The notes below the pieces were generated by a model. That model made no database searches. It saw only the letters and a list, made by a program, of their open reading frames with translations, and was not told the origin of the DNA. From Kryptolebias marmoratus (taxonomy: Eukaryota; Chordata; Actinopteri; Cyprinodontiformes; Rivulidae), in NCBI RefSeq assembly GCF_001649575.2, contig NC_051439.1:13422834-13486833 (forward strand): a stretch of 64,000 nt of DNA. The letters are read 5' to 3'. Position numbers and translations under genes: made by a program. Shown here piece by piece: positions 1 through 14,689 of this stretch (positions are counted from its first letter, which is position 1; each line of letters opens with the position of its first letter).

Positions 1-59
1 GAGTGCTGAATGACGCTTCTGTAAATTTGCTGAAGAAGCTGAACTGAATTGTCTAATCT

Positions 60-175
60 AAATGAAGCAGAACATAAGCTAGAATCAGCACAACAAACGC
101 TACAGTTAACACGACAGTAGCTAAATGTTAAAATTAGCTAAAAATGTAAAATTCTGAATGAGCTAAATGTTTTGA
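60..175. repeat. Degenerate AGCTAAAA/CAGAACA minisatellite-like repeat
   Basis: Recurring pieces such as AGCAGAACA, AGCTAAA and TTAAAATTAGCTAAAA are spaced irregularly. They are the reverse complement of the better-preserved tandem array at 57455-57686, so both look like the same repeat family in opposite orientation. Confidence 0.45.
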
Positions 176-478
176 TACCTGAATGGATAGAATTGCTGAA
201 AGTATGCTGATGTAGTTGGAACCAGAGAAACATGTGAAAAAAAAGTATTAACAGGAAAACAACTGTGTGAATGCTGACTCAGCAGTCATACAATGAAAGT
301 AGCCAGCATGGAGATTTATATCTGTAGTTTATTAATACAATGGCACTCATGTGAGTCAGTTTGTTTCCATAAACCCTGAGTGATGCACTTTGATTGCATT
401 TAAGAGCGTGTGAAACACATTTAAGAGCACTAAGTCTTGGAAGGAAGAAGGAAAAGTCAAACAGAAACATACTTTTAG

Positions 479-479
<1 letters not shown>

Positions 480-521
<42 letters not shown>

Positions 522-524
522 CCT

Positions 525-579
<55 letters not shown>
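480..579. repeat. Compound microsatellite (CT)n-(AT)n
   Basis: A CT run with a few interruptions (480-522) is directly followed by about 50 bases of AT alternation (527-578). It produces spurious low-complexity open frames on both strands. Confidence 0.97.
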
Positions 580-583
<4 letters not shown>

Positions 584-3500
584 GAAGAAAAATAAATAAA
601 GTAGACATAAACTTATTTATGTAAGAGAGATGGACATGTTTTAGATGTACACACACAGAGTCTTATGTTAAATAGGTTTAGGGATGCAGAAGCATGCCCC
701 AACTCTACTCAGGGTTCGATTGTTGGACTGACGGGGTCAAAGGGCAACTAATTGCGTGAAACGTGGAGGACAGCACTGGTGTGGCCTTCTGCCAAAAAAC
801 AGGAACATCACCCGAAGCTCCGTCAAGAAAGACAATTGAACTGTGACCTCCTCGTTGATGGCATTGACCTCAGACAACAAGCTCGCGTCACATCTTAATC
901 TGGGTCACAAAAAAAAGAGCAGCCACGCCGCTGCTGATCCGTGAGCTGCGTGCTGAAGGAGCTTCGGCTGATGTTTACCCGCCTGTTCTCGTGTTCAGTG
1001 TCTTATTAAGTCACAAAAACTAAAATATAAGAAATCCCCGATTCAGGTCAGATTACCTCTGGGTTTAAAACAAAAAAATTAATGCAGTTCCTTACACCAT
1101 TAAGGTTTTTAAAAGAGAAATGTTTTCTTGATTCGGTCTGGTCACTTAGAGACCCCAAAAAGACCAAACTTCTAATTCAAACACCTAAAAGTTGACGTTT
1201 TATACACTGTCTCCCTGAGCAAAGCAGAGCAAGTTGACGTTTTTTGATAATTAAGCTTCTCAGTTAGACGTTTGTGCAGTTTTTATATCGTTAAGTTTGA
1301 CAGATTCTAAAGTACCTGTCATGTCATCATCATTAATCAAACACTTGAATTACAGAAACAGCTGATTCTATTGTCTTTCAGTTGAAAAAATAAAGCTTTA
1401 AGCGGGCTTACTGTGTGTGTATGTGTGCACACCATCCTGTTGTAAAGAATTAACAAATACGTATGATGGATGGATAAAATCACTCGACAACTCCAGCCTG
1501 ACGGAAAAGGTATTGTGATTGAGGTCTCGGGATCATCCAAAGAAAAGGAGTGTCTCGCTTTCATGATTAACAAAACGTCAAAAAGGATTTCCCTTTCTAA
1601 ACAGAGACCCCAGTCATTTTGAGGCTTTCAGCCAAAGAGACATGGCCAGATGGGATTTCTCTCAGATGTGGCGGGCTGTTTTGGAGACTAAAATGACCCA
1701 GACCTGTGTCAACAGCTGGGGAAAGCATCCCTCGCTGTGCTTTGTGAAAGTGATAAAAATAACACCACGAGGTATCCTACTGTGGGTTACACCCAGAGCA
1801 GGTCTGTTTTTCCTGGCTGGGAGTGGGTCACAGTCAGGCAGAGCGGGATCTCCAGCCAACACACATCAAGGCGGCACTTTCCTACGCCTCCATTTTCGCC
1901 CCTGTCTTTTCCTGTTTTGACAGGAAACAGGAGATGATAACATAGTCGCACAAACAAGCAGAGACTGCCTCCGACCTGCTGCCGTGCCATCCTCGTGTGG
2001 CAGTCAGTGTCTGTTTTCTTTAAAGGGGCTTGAGTCCCAACAGAAAGAAAAAAATTGATAACATACTGGCTGTGTAAAAAGCCGCACTGAGGAGAACACA
2101 CACACACCTGTCTTACCGACAACCTTTCCAAAACCCAGCCCAGTTTTCTGCACACTTCCTCACAGCATTGAACAAAGAAATGCAATAAAACAGACTCACT
2201 AAGTCACGGATACAAAACAGAGACCGGATAGATGAAAGCTGTGGTGGTCGCCATGGGGATCTAAATATACACAACTGAAGACGGTAAAGGCGAAATATGT
2301 AGCAGAGAGAAAAAGCTAGGGCAGCGGCATGAGGAGGCTTTGAAAATACAGGAAGGTTTTCATAGCTAGTGTCTTTTGTCCGTATCTCTTTTTGGAATGT
2401 GTTCCTTTTATGTTGTCAGGAAGCACACCGCAGCAAGACACAACAAGTGGACTGACGGGGCCATTAGAGAGGGCTTTGTTGATGGTGTGAGAAGCTCAAA
2501 GGACCTAGACACGTTGATTGCCCTTTTTGATCCCCCACTAGCCTTTTGTTTATGAGCTAATTAAGCATTGTTCAAGCACTGGGGGAGCCTCGAGCCTTCC
2601 ATCCAAATAGCACCATGGTATGACTTTCAAAAGCTACTGTAGGGCTTTTACAACACACCGTATAGCTTAACAACCCAAGCAGGAATAACTTTCGGGATGC
2701 AATCTAGTGTGGGAACCAACGTACAATTCGTCCCTAAGCTGTGTGTGTCAATGTAAAGAGAAAATGCACAAAAGAGATGACAGCACACACACACCAGGTG
2801 AAGTCTGGCAGGTCAAATTCAGTTCAAACATGGTCTCCAGTGACCGCTTCTGTGGGAGTTCAAGTGTGCCCTGCATTCACCCCGTCCAATGAACGTTACA
2901 GCCAAAACAGCCCTCCTCTCACAAAGAGATGAAGACAAAAATGCCCAGCGTGGGACGAGGGCAGGCCAAGGGGTCGGAGATGGACAGAAAGGGGAGGAAG
3001 GGGCAACAGCTCGCTATGTGGTTGTGGTAATGACCGTGTGACTCTGGTTAGCAGGCAAACAGAAATGCTGAATGCATGTGTGCAGAAATGAAAGGTTGAA
3101 AGAATCAGCAGTTGTGGACAAGCACACACTTTCAACCTAATATTACCAGCCAGTGAAATATCTGGCAAGAGGTAAGATATCAAACATGCAGATTATTTCT
3201 CAACACCATCTTCCAAACATCAGCATTGCTTTATATAACCAAAGCCTCCTCTAGAAATCACAATGTTGCTCAAATATCAAACTAAAGATGAACCAACTTA
3301 CAGGAAGAGGATCAGTGGAAGTCAAATTGGTGTCTAAAGGAAACTGAAGAAGAGCTGCTGAAAGAAGGATACATAAGTCTTCACTGTACAAATATAACCT
3401 GCATTATCACAAAGAAAACCTCTTCTGCAGCTTCAGCACAAAATTCAGCATCAAAATGTTTGCAGAAATCTAAAGCTCTTTGGTCATAATGAGCAAAACA

Positions 3501-6500
3501 ATGTTTAATGTGAAAAAAGTACAGTTTTATGAAAGAAAGGAAACGCTCTCATCTTCAAAAAACACCATTTTGAGGTTCCTAAAATGCTGTTTTCACAGAA
3601 ACTTGTGGCTGAAACAATAAAGAAAAATTTTGCGTATTCACAAAATAAAAAACGTTCCTGTGTGGACGGTCTTTCTGCCTAGATGTCCTTATTTGTCCCA
3701 GCTTCCAGCGACACACAAACACACATGTTTCATTGTAATCAGCACACCTGTTTTCACCCAGTACATATCCTTCCTGGTTTTTATAGTTCTTTGTCGGATC
3801 CTCATGTTAGTTGATTCAGTCGTCTTCTTTCATACCTGTTCAGGTTTTGCTCCTGAATCTGCCTCCTATCCACTGGCTTTTGGGTCCAAGGAAAATGTTT
3901 TACAATTTGAAACTAGGTCAAACTTTTTTTTTTGTTACAAAAAGAACCGTCTTCTCTATGAGTTTGTGCCTTTTCCAAATCATGTCATTTACTCGTTTTG
4001 TTCACAGTGGCAGAATTCTCACATTGAACTTTTTCATGCCACCATGTTTTGGCTCAGAAGTGCCGCTGAGTTTTTGCTCTTGGAGTACAAAGGGTGGGTG
4101 GACGGAGGAAAAGATCAGAGGACCGATCGCAGCATCCACTTCTGCTCTCAACAGTAAAACGTAGCAGGAATTCAACGAGGCCACGAACACAGGTGTGCTC
4201 CACAAGAGCTTCCCTCCTTTTCAGCGGGGATCTGAGGAAGGACGGCATTTCTGTGTTGCGCAGACATGTTCAAAAGCATTCCACAGATGTTTTTGTTTGA
4301 TGCATAAATTTAGAGCAGTAAACAACGTCTACAACCGATCTTTTAAGTACGTCTAGAAGAAACACCAAGGAATCTTGCAAAGCTCAAGTCTCGCTATGTT
4401 CAAGATGACAGCTAAAACGTTTAAACTGGTTCATAAAGAAAGCATTTTTGGTAAACCTCCAGACATATAAACATATTTTTTCAGACACTGCTTTGCAGGG
4501 TTGCTGTCACACTCAGCATGGGAGTTTTACGCTTAGCTGGGGGTCCGCACAGCAAGTCCCCAGAACAAGCAGGACAGCTCGTGTTTTACAGGGGATGCTG
4601 AAGTGAGCAGGAAATGCAGAGGCTGGAGAGGCAGTTTGGGACTCATAAACAGAAAGGTTTAAGTTTAAGTGCCCGACACACATGAAGGAGATAAAGCAGC
4701 CCAGAGCTCTCCTGCAAAGAGAGTGACATCATAAAATAGAACAGCAGTAACAAGAGGGGAAGCACAAAGGACATATCTATTAATGGGAGTCGGTCCATAA
4801 AAGAGAGGCTGTGGAAGGTTTACTCCAACGAGCGTCGGCTAGGAGGGATGACAAGCTTAAGAAGGCAGCATTTTTCAAGACAGTAAAGCTCTGCTATAAG
4901 ATTATAAATCTAATTATCCTTGTTTGGATTTTTCGGACCACTGGTAACTCCTAATGTAAGAGAGCAAAAGATAAAAGCAGAGTTCATCACAGAACCACAG
5001 TGTGGCTTTTCAGTGATTTTTATGAGAGCAAACACACAAAAACAAAACACAACCGTTGTGCAGGAACACATTTATGAACAGTCATATTTCCTGTTAACGA
5101 CTGACTTACCAAGGCAGTTTTTGAATGTGAACTGAGCACTTCTGGCGATATTAAGCAACACACTTTTGTCTTTTTGCTGTTTTAAGATAATCTGATCTAC
5201 ACTACAAACTATTATGTACTCAACTATACCCATAGTATACCTTTTATTTCAGTTTTATTGTATTTAGCTTGGTATTTTATGTGTTACCTTGCCTAAAACT
5301 CACAAATCTTGAGAAATCAGTAAGATATTTGTAGAAAATTAGTTGTTCAAAGTCTGTTAAACTATCCTGTTAAAGGCTGGTATCTACCAAACTAACATGA
5401 ACAACTTCATGATGTGAACGTGTCGCTCACATTCCCAACATGTGAGTTAAAAAGAAGAACATGTACTTGAAAACACTGCAAGCACAACATGCATCTGTCA
5501 GCGGAAACGAGTGCATTATCAAAAAAGAGACCTAAAGACTATATATATGTATATAAAGACAACAAAGCATTGTTTGCATAGATCACTCACAAATCACAAA
5601 GCTCAAATTTTCCAGTGGTGCAATATCAGACAAACAAAAACCTAAGATTTGATAGCAATGATAGTAGTAGAGAAGCATAAACAACACATTATTTCAGCCT
5701 TTGAAGCTTTGGAAGACTCCAGTTTCCTCAAAGTAAAAAGTGTGCCAGCCTACTTAAGAAGAGCTCAGGTGCCAGTCACAGAAAAAAGCACTTCCGTATC
5801 TTTATTGAGTTTTTCTGGTGAAAATCCATTATGAAAATCCATACAACTGCAGATGACCTTTACAGTGCTCCGCCTGTTGAGAAATTCAACGGTACAGTCT
5901 TTTCCTTCCCTTTTTTTATGGAAATAAAAACAACTTTGCTGCCATTTTGCAGAATGTGGGGCTATGCCATTTCCTTTAAAATGTCAGCAGACAAATTACT
6001 ATGTCAGGTCATTTAAAAATGCAAGACAAATGTTCAATGAAACACGCTGCTTTCCTTTTTAAAGAAACAATACGTGCTTTGGAGCAAACATAAACTTTTG
6101 GATATTTATCTGATACAAGAGATACAACTTAATTGTCTTTAATGCTCTTTATGAACAAATGTGAGCAAAAAGTAAAGATCCAAAAGCAACTGAAAAAAAT
6201 CACAGTCTCTGGTCATATTCATCCTGAAGCTAAGCCTAGCAGAATAAAAGTGGCCAGTCACCTTCCTCAATAACCAGGCCACCAGCAGAAAAGTGTGTTG
6301 GAATGAGGACAAAACCCAGTCTGTAATAATGCAATCATAAATTGGTAGCAGTTAAGATCAAAAAGATGGATGGCTTCTACAGCAAAGTGGAAAGGATGGA
6401 AGGACCCTGAATGTGCTTCATCTTTCTTTTCTCTCCGGTACTTACACGCACATTCGCACATCATCAATACACACACTCGTCCCCGCTCCCAGAGCTGGAC

Positions 6501-7486
6501 GCTCAAGCATGAAATGAACATGAGCAGCGTGAACTTTGACTGGCATTTTCACACCTCGCCAGGATTTATGGAGCACTATATACGTATCTGAATGAGCCCC
6601 TGACAATAAAAAATAGCACAAAGCTTATAGCTAGGAAGTCCAGGCAGATGCGTTAACACAACCTGTTTACCAATCAGAACACAATCCGTTTGCTATTACA
6701 CAAACACAAATAGAATCACAGAGAGGTGCATCCGGACTTTCACCCAGACACAAATGGAGATATGTGGCGTGAAAGCACACCAGTGCACTTACTCAGCAGC
6801 TGCAAACCACAACCACAGTTTACTACTGTTGGTTACTAAGAGGGAATAAAAGGAGAGAAATATTAAACTGCATCCAGCTGTCTCAAATAAAAGCATGACA
6901 TTGATACTGACCATGTGGTTGCAGAGAAAAAAAAATCACTTTATGTATTTCTTTATGTTTAAATTGATCTTTTGAAGTGAGGTTCTGTAGAAAGGTTATG
7001 AACAATTAACATCTTACCTGTTGTAGTTGGCGGTTTGGGTGACCTCAGTTTGGAGAAACAGTTTAATTGTGACTCAACTGACAAGCTAATGGCTAGTCTA
7101 AGTTAGCTGTAGCACGTCTGGTACAACCTGGAACAGTGGTTATATTATTATTAGTAATGTAAACATATTTCTGCTAAAATAAATATGTAATGCAAATCTA
7201 GCAGGAGTGTTAAGGTTTATGAAGTACCATTTGCACACTGTTGGGATAAAAAAATAACCAAATTGGTTGGTTGGGTCAAATTTGAACCAAGCCAACCCTG
7301 TGTAGTCTCACTTTATCAGTTACGCTATGCATGAACCGCCACAATCCTATTGAAATTAGGGTTGTTTTAAGATGGCAATAATGCACTTTGGTTTTAGCCA
7401 CCCTTGGACTAGATGTTAGTTAGTCAGTTCGGTCAAAATTAAACTGGTTCTCCAAAATGAGGCCAGTCAAAAACCATTTACAGCAG

Positions 7487-7931
7487 GTAAGTGTCATGGT
7501 TATTGGTATTTGTGTAAGCTTCTGTTTTGTTTCTGGTTTTCTGTTTGTTTCTGTGTTCATGTTTGCTGTCACTATTCACTCCTCCCCAGTCACTCTTTTG
7601 CCCTTGATTATCTGCCACGCCCATCTCCACATGTAAGTCATTGTAATCACTCACCTGTGCCCACTTCCCATTATTATCCCCTGTGCATATAACCTGGTCA
7701 TTTTCTCCACCACCCCGCTGGATCATTGTTGTTGTTGTTGTGTTTTCATGTTCTGCTCCTTGCCCTACCCTGCCATGCCCAGTTCCTTTGTTTGGTCTTC
7801 GTATTAGTTGTTTTTTGCTGCCACGTCAGCTCTTTTGTTTATCTGTTTGTTTTAGTTAATAAATTAGTTTCCTTTTTAAGATGATTTTGCGTTCTGGGAT
7901 TGCCTCTGTCTCCCCTCGTTATGACAGTAAG
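7487..7931. mobile_element. Solo LTR, 435 bp, flanked by 5-bp target duplication GTAAG
   Basis: The sequence between 7492 and 7926 starts TGTCATGG and ends TTATGACA, so it has TG...CA ends with short inverted termini. It is flanked on both sides by the same five bases, GTAAG (7487-7491 and 7927-7931). Inside, reading on the plus strand, are a CATATAA box near 7684 and an AATAAA signal near 7857, in the order expected for U3-R-U5. No gag/pol coding sequence adjoins it, so it is a solo LTR left by recombination of an LTR retrotransposon or endogenous retrovirus. The family is not identified. Confidence 0.82.
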
Positions 7932-10900
7932 ATATTAATTGTTCATAACTGTTCAACAGAACTCCACTTGAAAAGATCTTAACTATCCCTTTAATGACCT
8001 ACAATTTAGATATTGATGGACAACTTAAATATGCAACAAAGTGATAGAAGGATTTAAACTATGACAGAGATCAGATTACATAAAAGACGGCACATGTTGA
8101 TCAGCCAATAGTTTCACAGAAATTCTTTTTACATACTGAGAGCATTTCTGAAGGTAAATATTGCCAAACACTTCTTCCCTTCTGAACTGGCAGGTGAAAT
8201 GTAGTGTCTGCCAATGAGGGAAAGCAAACAAGTCCAATTCAAGTCCACCTGAGGAACTGCACTAATCTAAACCACTGTTTGCTGTGAATGAGGGAGCCAC
8301 TCCCAAACAGCTCAGAGTTTGCTGTCTGCATATCCATCTTGGCAAGGATACACAGCGTTGGCATTCTCTTTCAGCGCATTGCTATAAGCCGGGCGATTTG
8401 TCTGCTACCACAAGGCCTGCTGTCAATTGAGTGCATTTTATGGAGCCAGCAGGAGATTACCTCCAACTCAGTGCTCCTCAGTGTCTGTGTACCATGTTGA
8501 AAATTTATCTCAACAGCGATGTCTCTCCAATACTCTAAATCAGGCTCAATAATGGACTGCAGTCTGCCCGGATTGTGCATGTCTCACTTCAGCATGACAT
8601 ATGGTCCTGAGTGCTGGGAGATCCACGAGCGAATGAAACAAACACATGCAAATATTCACAATCATATATGTATACACGACACTCAGCTCGGTTCGTACTA
8701 AACTACCAAATCTAACTGATTAATTTCTGACGGCTACACTTCTTGTTGCATTTGTGTTCTTTGTTTAGTGACATTTCTGCCTCTGTTCTCATGCTCTGCA
8801 GCCCTGTGCTGTGCTGTAACACATCGCTCTGTCAGCCTCCACTTCACCTCCATTGTTCACTTCCGTCTGGCTTTTTGTAGCACGTAATCCTTCGCCAAAC
8901 AGCAGCAAACTCATTCAGACAAGCAATGTTATGTATGGTAATCATTTTTCAAACACACTAAGAATGAACGACTGTGAGAGGATATAGGTGTTGTCAAATT
9001 CCTGGCATGACGTGGAGCTTTAATTCAAAGAGTTATGTAAGAATAATTGTTAATGAAAAGACAGCGATTCGTGCTGAGTCATGTCCGAGTAAAGAAAAGT
9101 ACAACAAAAACAGATCTATGATGAAATATTAAGACACTTTATTTATCAGATTATTTGAAAAATGATAATCAGGTAATAACTTTAATCAGTTTTCAGAAAA
9201 CAATAAGTGAAGAAATGTTTAATATTCTAAATCCGGCCTCATAAATTTCAATTTTCTGCATTGTTGCAAGAAAAAAAGTCATTTAGGTGCGGATATCTTT
9301 CTTGTAATTGTTGATGTAAAGATCATTATCCTTTCAGTAAACTAAAGTGTATCATGTAACAAGCCATGTTATGTGATATCACTGTAATGTTTTTTCTTTT
9401 TGTGTGTGATTCACCATGTAGTCACTAGAAATGACATCATGTGGCTCTAAATTCATGTTATTAATTCATACTTTGAGCCATGAAACATGATGATACTGGA
9501 TAATGAATTTTTGTCCAATAGCAAGTAAAAATTTGAAAAAAAAATAATCAAAAACCAACCAAGAGGATAAAAATTGTGACGTTTCTAGTACCTAAATTCA
9601 TCTGAAGAACCACTACCATACTTTGCTATTTTTGTTTTTGCATGGATTAAAACATTAATATATGTGTTGATTTATATGTCTGTAAGTTGACAATAAAAAC
9701 CTCTGAAAAATCCTAAAAGTTGGACCACAGTTTTGCTAAATACCTGGATTCTTTAGGATCAATATTATGTTTTTTAACCCCAATCCTGCTTAGTAAGTGA
9801 GTCAAGATAAACATAATTATTATGATATATTCAAAATGCACTAAATGCCACAAATAATTTAACTTACAGTATTCATTAGTTTCTGGTTTATGGGGAAACA
9901 TTAAAATTTTGCAGCAGCAAGCACATCTGAGCATTTTAACAACATCACAAACAGGTTTTTTTTGATAGCTCTATTCACTGAGCCTCCACCGAGAAGCCAG
10001 TCTCACACTTTAAAAAGCTCTGACATTGGTTATCATGGCTCTACTTTCCTGGACTGTGATTAATAAGAGAGGTGCTGCAACCTTTACTAGTACAACTGAA
10101 GATGGCAGAGTAAATTTCCAGGTCTAAGCGGGTCTAAATAGTTTTGCTCACTTTGACAGGTAACTGTGGGAACATCTGGACACCTCTCTGCACACATTAG
10201 AGCGGCACGCATTAGGAGCAGCAAGAACCAGATGGCCAAAATGGGACATTTTCAGGTAAATCTGTGGAAACCTGTGAGAGTGGATTTTGTGTGTGTCAGT
10301 GGGTCTCTGCTGAGGAGCTTCTGTCAGCTCTTGTTTCATTTTGCCTGCAGTGGATCTGCTCCTCTGAGCAGACTGGAGGGTAGCGTGGGCGTTATACCAG
10401 GTGTAGCATTCCTTAACCTCCTCCACTGGATTCCTGCACTGTCCTGCTGATGAAAGGTGATGAGCATCAGCCTTACTGCAGCTCCTGTTCCATCCAAACC
10501 CATCAGCCTCCTATATCTGCACACCCTGAACCCATTACCAGCGCTAACTTAGCAATTTACACTCACAATCGCAATAAGTAGCGGACTGGCCTGCAAGAAC
10601 TGGGGTTGATTCACTTTTCAGCCCGACAAATTAAAGATGTAAAATGGAACTGCAGCAGACACAGTGAAGCTTTGGCCTTCATTTCAGTGTTGCCCAGAGG
10701 TTAGAAAATGGGGTTTGTGGTGAGTAAAAGTGCTGTGAAAATCTGGAAGCAGGAAGAGAATGAGAAACACGCCGCACTCCCATAACAACTGACACGGTTG
10801 TCTCACTATCCAAATTTAAAAGCTATGGTTGTAATGGACTGCTTAGAAGTAAAGAAGAAGAAGAATTACATGTTCAAAAACAGACTCTTCTTTTTTTTTC

Positions 10901-13859
10901 ATAGCAATTAACCTCTTGCAGCACTTGATCCAAATAGCAGTCTATTTCAGCCTTTTGTGCAAACATTCTCCAAAGTAAGAAGAAATCACTATGATTTGAA
11001 CATTTAAACAATATAATTATATCACTAAAACATATTTTGGAAAACATTCTGCAGGGTGTCCATGCAGCTACTGCACAAAATTCCTACATCAGTGACATAT
11101 AAACTCGATAAGAAGTGTGAAGAAAACCAACCAAGAAATGTTAAAGCTGCTGCCAGTGGCATATTATGGTCCCCGTGGTAACCATACACCTGTGTCTCTC
11201 ACTCCCTGATACCAAACTTAAGAGAAGACAAAAACAGACTGAAAAGGTAAGCCTCAAACAGTTGGTGTGCAAAAACTATAAGTTGAACTGCGAGCTGCAG
11301 AAGACTCTGATAGTTACATGTGAATTTTTATGTTTCTATAATGTTTCATTAGGAAATTTGTTAAGTTAAAAAGACCCTTCACTTCCAGAGAATATTTTGA
11401 GTTAAAATACTTAGTCTCTGGAAGCTTAGGTGCAGAGTGTCTGCACTCTGGGAGGATTTGAGAGAAAACCAAAAGTCCTTTAGCAGTGAGAGACACTGAG
11501 TGAAGGAAGACATAAATCCCTATGTCTCAATGTGTGATTTGAATATGTACCAAAAAAGACTTGTGGGAGTAAGAGGACTTTTTTTTGCAAAGTGTTTGAA
11601 CATTTTAGACAGCTAAAGGTTAGTGTGACATCATCAACTGTCAGGTAAACATCCCATGGAGAAATCTTCAAAAATCATCTAACTTAAACTGTGATTGTGT
11701 GAAAACTATTAAAGATATCAAAGTTTAGACATGTAAAGTCCAACTTTCTGTGACCAATTTAGACTTTGAATGATGTTTCTGTGGTGACGTATGCCTGAGC
11801 TACAGAGCTCCAAAGAGGGCTGGGTTTTGTCATCTGTTTTGCCAAAAACTGACCTATCACCACTGCTTCTTTGTGCAATTTTTTGCATATTTTACACATT
11901 GTACTACATTGTACAACTTACTACTACCAAAAGTCTATAAGAAGGTTTTATTTCAAAACTGTGTGACGAGATCCAGAACAAAAATAATTTTTGGAATGAT
12001 ATTAAGGGTGCTTTAAGGGCACCCTTCATTACTAATTGGCAGACTAAAGTGTATATTTTTTAATTGCTTTTTTTTAAGATAAAACAAACAGAGCACAGAC
12101 TGGTAATAAATATCTGGGGACTGATGTAAAGTGGCAGTGAACAACTGCATGCTGCTGCAGCTCAAACAGAACAGTAGCATCATGACTGATGTCTGTGGTC
12201 TCTGCACCACTTGACACCAGATTATTGCTCTACAGTTTAATACAACCACATGCCATAAAGCAGAAGTCGCACTGCATGCAGGGATGAAGCCGGAGCACGG
12301 CTCAGCCCAGAGTCTCCTCTCGTCTCCTGTCTCGTTTTTCATCTCCTCCTGGGTTCTCTGCAGTGAACCACACTGCTGAGCACACACACACAACCTTGGG
12401 TCCTTGGGGGCTCAGGTGCTCAGAAGTGAATGAATAATATGGTCATGCTCTGTTTTAGCTCTGCGTCAGCTCAAGTTTCACAACCTGAGAGGTTTTTCAA
12501 ACCGTCTCGTCACACCGTCCTGATGCTTGCCCCCCTGCTGTGAAATTGGCAGCGTACACCTGTTCCAGCTCAGGTCGGCCACCCTAAACACTAATCAGCC
12601 AGACAGGTTGGGAGAACCGACAAGAAGGTCGGAGGTCAATAGGCAGAGAAAAAGTACAATTTCCTTAGATAAATAGGTGGAGAAATTCTCCCCATGTTTC
12701 TTATGCTTGTAAACTCACACTGATCTGTGTGCATTCACTATCAATAAAGCAATATTTTCCATTTAAACTGAACACTCTGCCTTTCTAATAGATTTTAAAA
12801 AATCAGTAAGTGTGGAAAAAGGCAGGCAAAAGGCACTTAATGCACATTCATTCAAATCAATTATTGTGTAGAAATAAGGGTTTATTTCATAGTAGCCAAA
12901 TGAAGCAATATCTCTTTTCTCTAGTGCTTTAAGGAACAAAACTTGATTTAAAACACTTACCAAGACACTCTAACACAATTTGCATTTGAGTGGATTGAGG
13001 GTCAAAACAGAAAGAAATCCAACTTGAATCCTAATGAGTCATTTGTGAGAATAAATCATTAATTCAACAAGAAGAGAATCTGCAAAAGGCCTCCTTGTTA
13101 TATAAATTAATTTGTGCCAACACACTCATATATACAGCATTCATAAGGGCCATGGTCACATAGTGCATTTATCTGCAGCTGCTGCTTTGTTTGCTCTCAA
13201 CAAAATCATTCCTCTTCATTCTCTACTCCTTATATGTTGATGTCTGTAGCTGCTCACTCATTGGTCAGTGTCTCTGTTTGCACAGTGCAAAAGTCCAGCG
13301 AAAGGTGAGGTCTGGCAACAGCTGACCTCAACAAAACCATCAGCCTCCCACAGGCCTGCAGGACATTATCTGTTAATCAGTCAGTGCACTAATAGAGCTC
13401 ACAAAGCCCAGTGCTGCTTATAAGCCTTTGTGTTTATAAAGTACTGTTACAGTTTGGTTACTTTATCAGTAATCCAAAGTTTTTTATCAAATGTCAGTGC
13501 AACAAAGGGCTGAAAAAGGAGACGAATTAAAATATTTTCATAATCCAGAGATTCATATTTTACTCTACTGCTGAAGCGACAAAGTACTGTGAATGCTCAT
13601 ACTTGCTTTTTGGCAAGGATTTAGATAAGAATCGATACCCTTGTCATGTGTGTAAATCTAAAACTAAAGCTCAAAGCAAAAATGTTGGAAACAAGGAGAA
13701 ACGGTGACTAAGACTGGCATGTAACCCTCTGTAATGTTTCAACTTTAATCGAGTTTACTTTAAACAAACTTTAAACTGTGCTAATTGTATTTGTTATTTT
13801 TAGGTCAAAGAAGCTTCATGAACAAAAATCCAACCTTTTTGGCGCTTATTATCGTTGAA

Positions 13860-14280
13860 CGTTATCCGTCAGAGTTTAGCCAACATGATCAGCTGCAGCT
13901 GATCCAGAACGCTGCTGCTGCTCCTCAGATCTTCTGGTTCTGGACTGCTCTGCATCCCCAGAACCAGAACCAAACGAGGAGAAGCAGCTTTCAGTTTCTA
14001 TGCACCACAAATTTGGAACAAACTTCCAGAAAACTGTAAAACAGCTGAAACACTGGGTGCCTTTAAATCTCAACTTAAAACCAACCTGTTTAGAGTTGCT
14101 TATGGCTAAATTAGGGTTCGAGTGCGGGGTTTTGATGTCTTTGATGTTTTTCTCTTTCTTACTGTTTATTCATTGTCACATGCTGTTTTTATTTTGTTTT
14201 TTTAATTATGTAAAGCACCTTGAAATGCCTTGCTGCTGAAATGTGCTATACAAATAAAATTTGATTGATTGATTGATTGA
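13860..14280 (+). mobile_element. 5'-truncated L2/CR1-like LINE, 3' end
   Basis: The plus strand encodes a decayed fragment with QLQLIQNAAA, typical of the C-terminal end of reverse-transcriptase proteins of L2-like fish LINEs, followed in shifted frames by pieces resembling the usual 'FSFYAPKLWN...TFKSQLKTHLF' tail (here FQFLCTTN and a LGAFKSQLKTNLF-like stretch). The 3' end has the typical GTAAAGCACCTTGAAATGCC block, AATAAAATT, and ends in a TTGA/TGAT tandem tail (14261-14280). Frameshifts mean it is inactive. Only the last 0.4 kb is present, as expected for 5' truncation. Confidence 0.8.
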
Positions 14281-14689
14281 TGAATACATATCTACAGAAT
14301 GGAAACATTTTTTTTTTTTTCTGTTATCTTTTACAGTGGAGTTAGATTGCAGTTCTTACAGGCAGTGGTTAATTTGCTGTTTTTCCACGGGTCTATGAAC
14401 TAACAACTGGAAGCTCACCCTTTCAAATCGCTCAGTTCTCTCATGTTGCAACAGCTCCCCACCACTCGAACATTACAAGTCTAATAACGCTATCATTGAC
14501 TCCCCTAACCTAATAATCTTTCATGTCAGAAAAGGTTGCAAAACACTTTTATGGGCAGATAAAATAATACGACTCCTATCTGTTTGCAGTGATTGTTGAC
14601 AGATCCTTTCATTAAAGTCAGAAGCCGAGTGGTTTCTTTGAAGTGGAGATTCAAGCAATAATCTTTCCCTGCATCATGCCTAACTTAGC

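Noticed and set aside
279..656. Open frames on both strands across the CT/AT microsatellite
   Set aside because: They consist of repeated Tyr-Ile, Ser-Leu or Arg-Glu dipeptides produced by the dinucleotide repeat.
700..720. GGGTTCGATTG as a possible tRNA T-loop
   Set aside because: No matching acceptor, D or anticodon stems nearby.
3630..4157. 175-codon plus-strand open frame
   Set aside because: No true ATG at its start, AT-rich composition, many Phe/Cys/Ser residues typical of non-coding frames and no motif.
14108..14122. GGGTTCGAG as a possible tRNA T-loop
   Set aside because: It lies within the LINE 3' region and no cloverleaf can be drawn around it.
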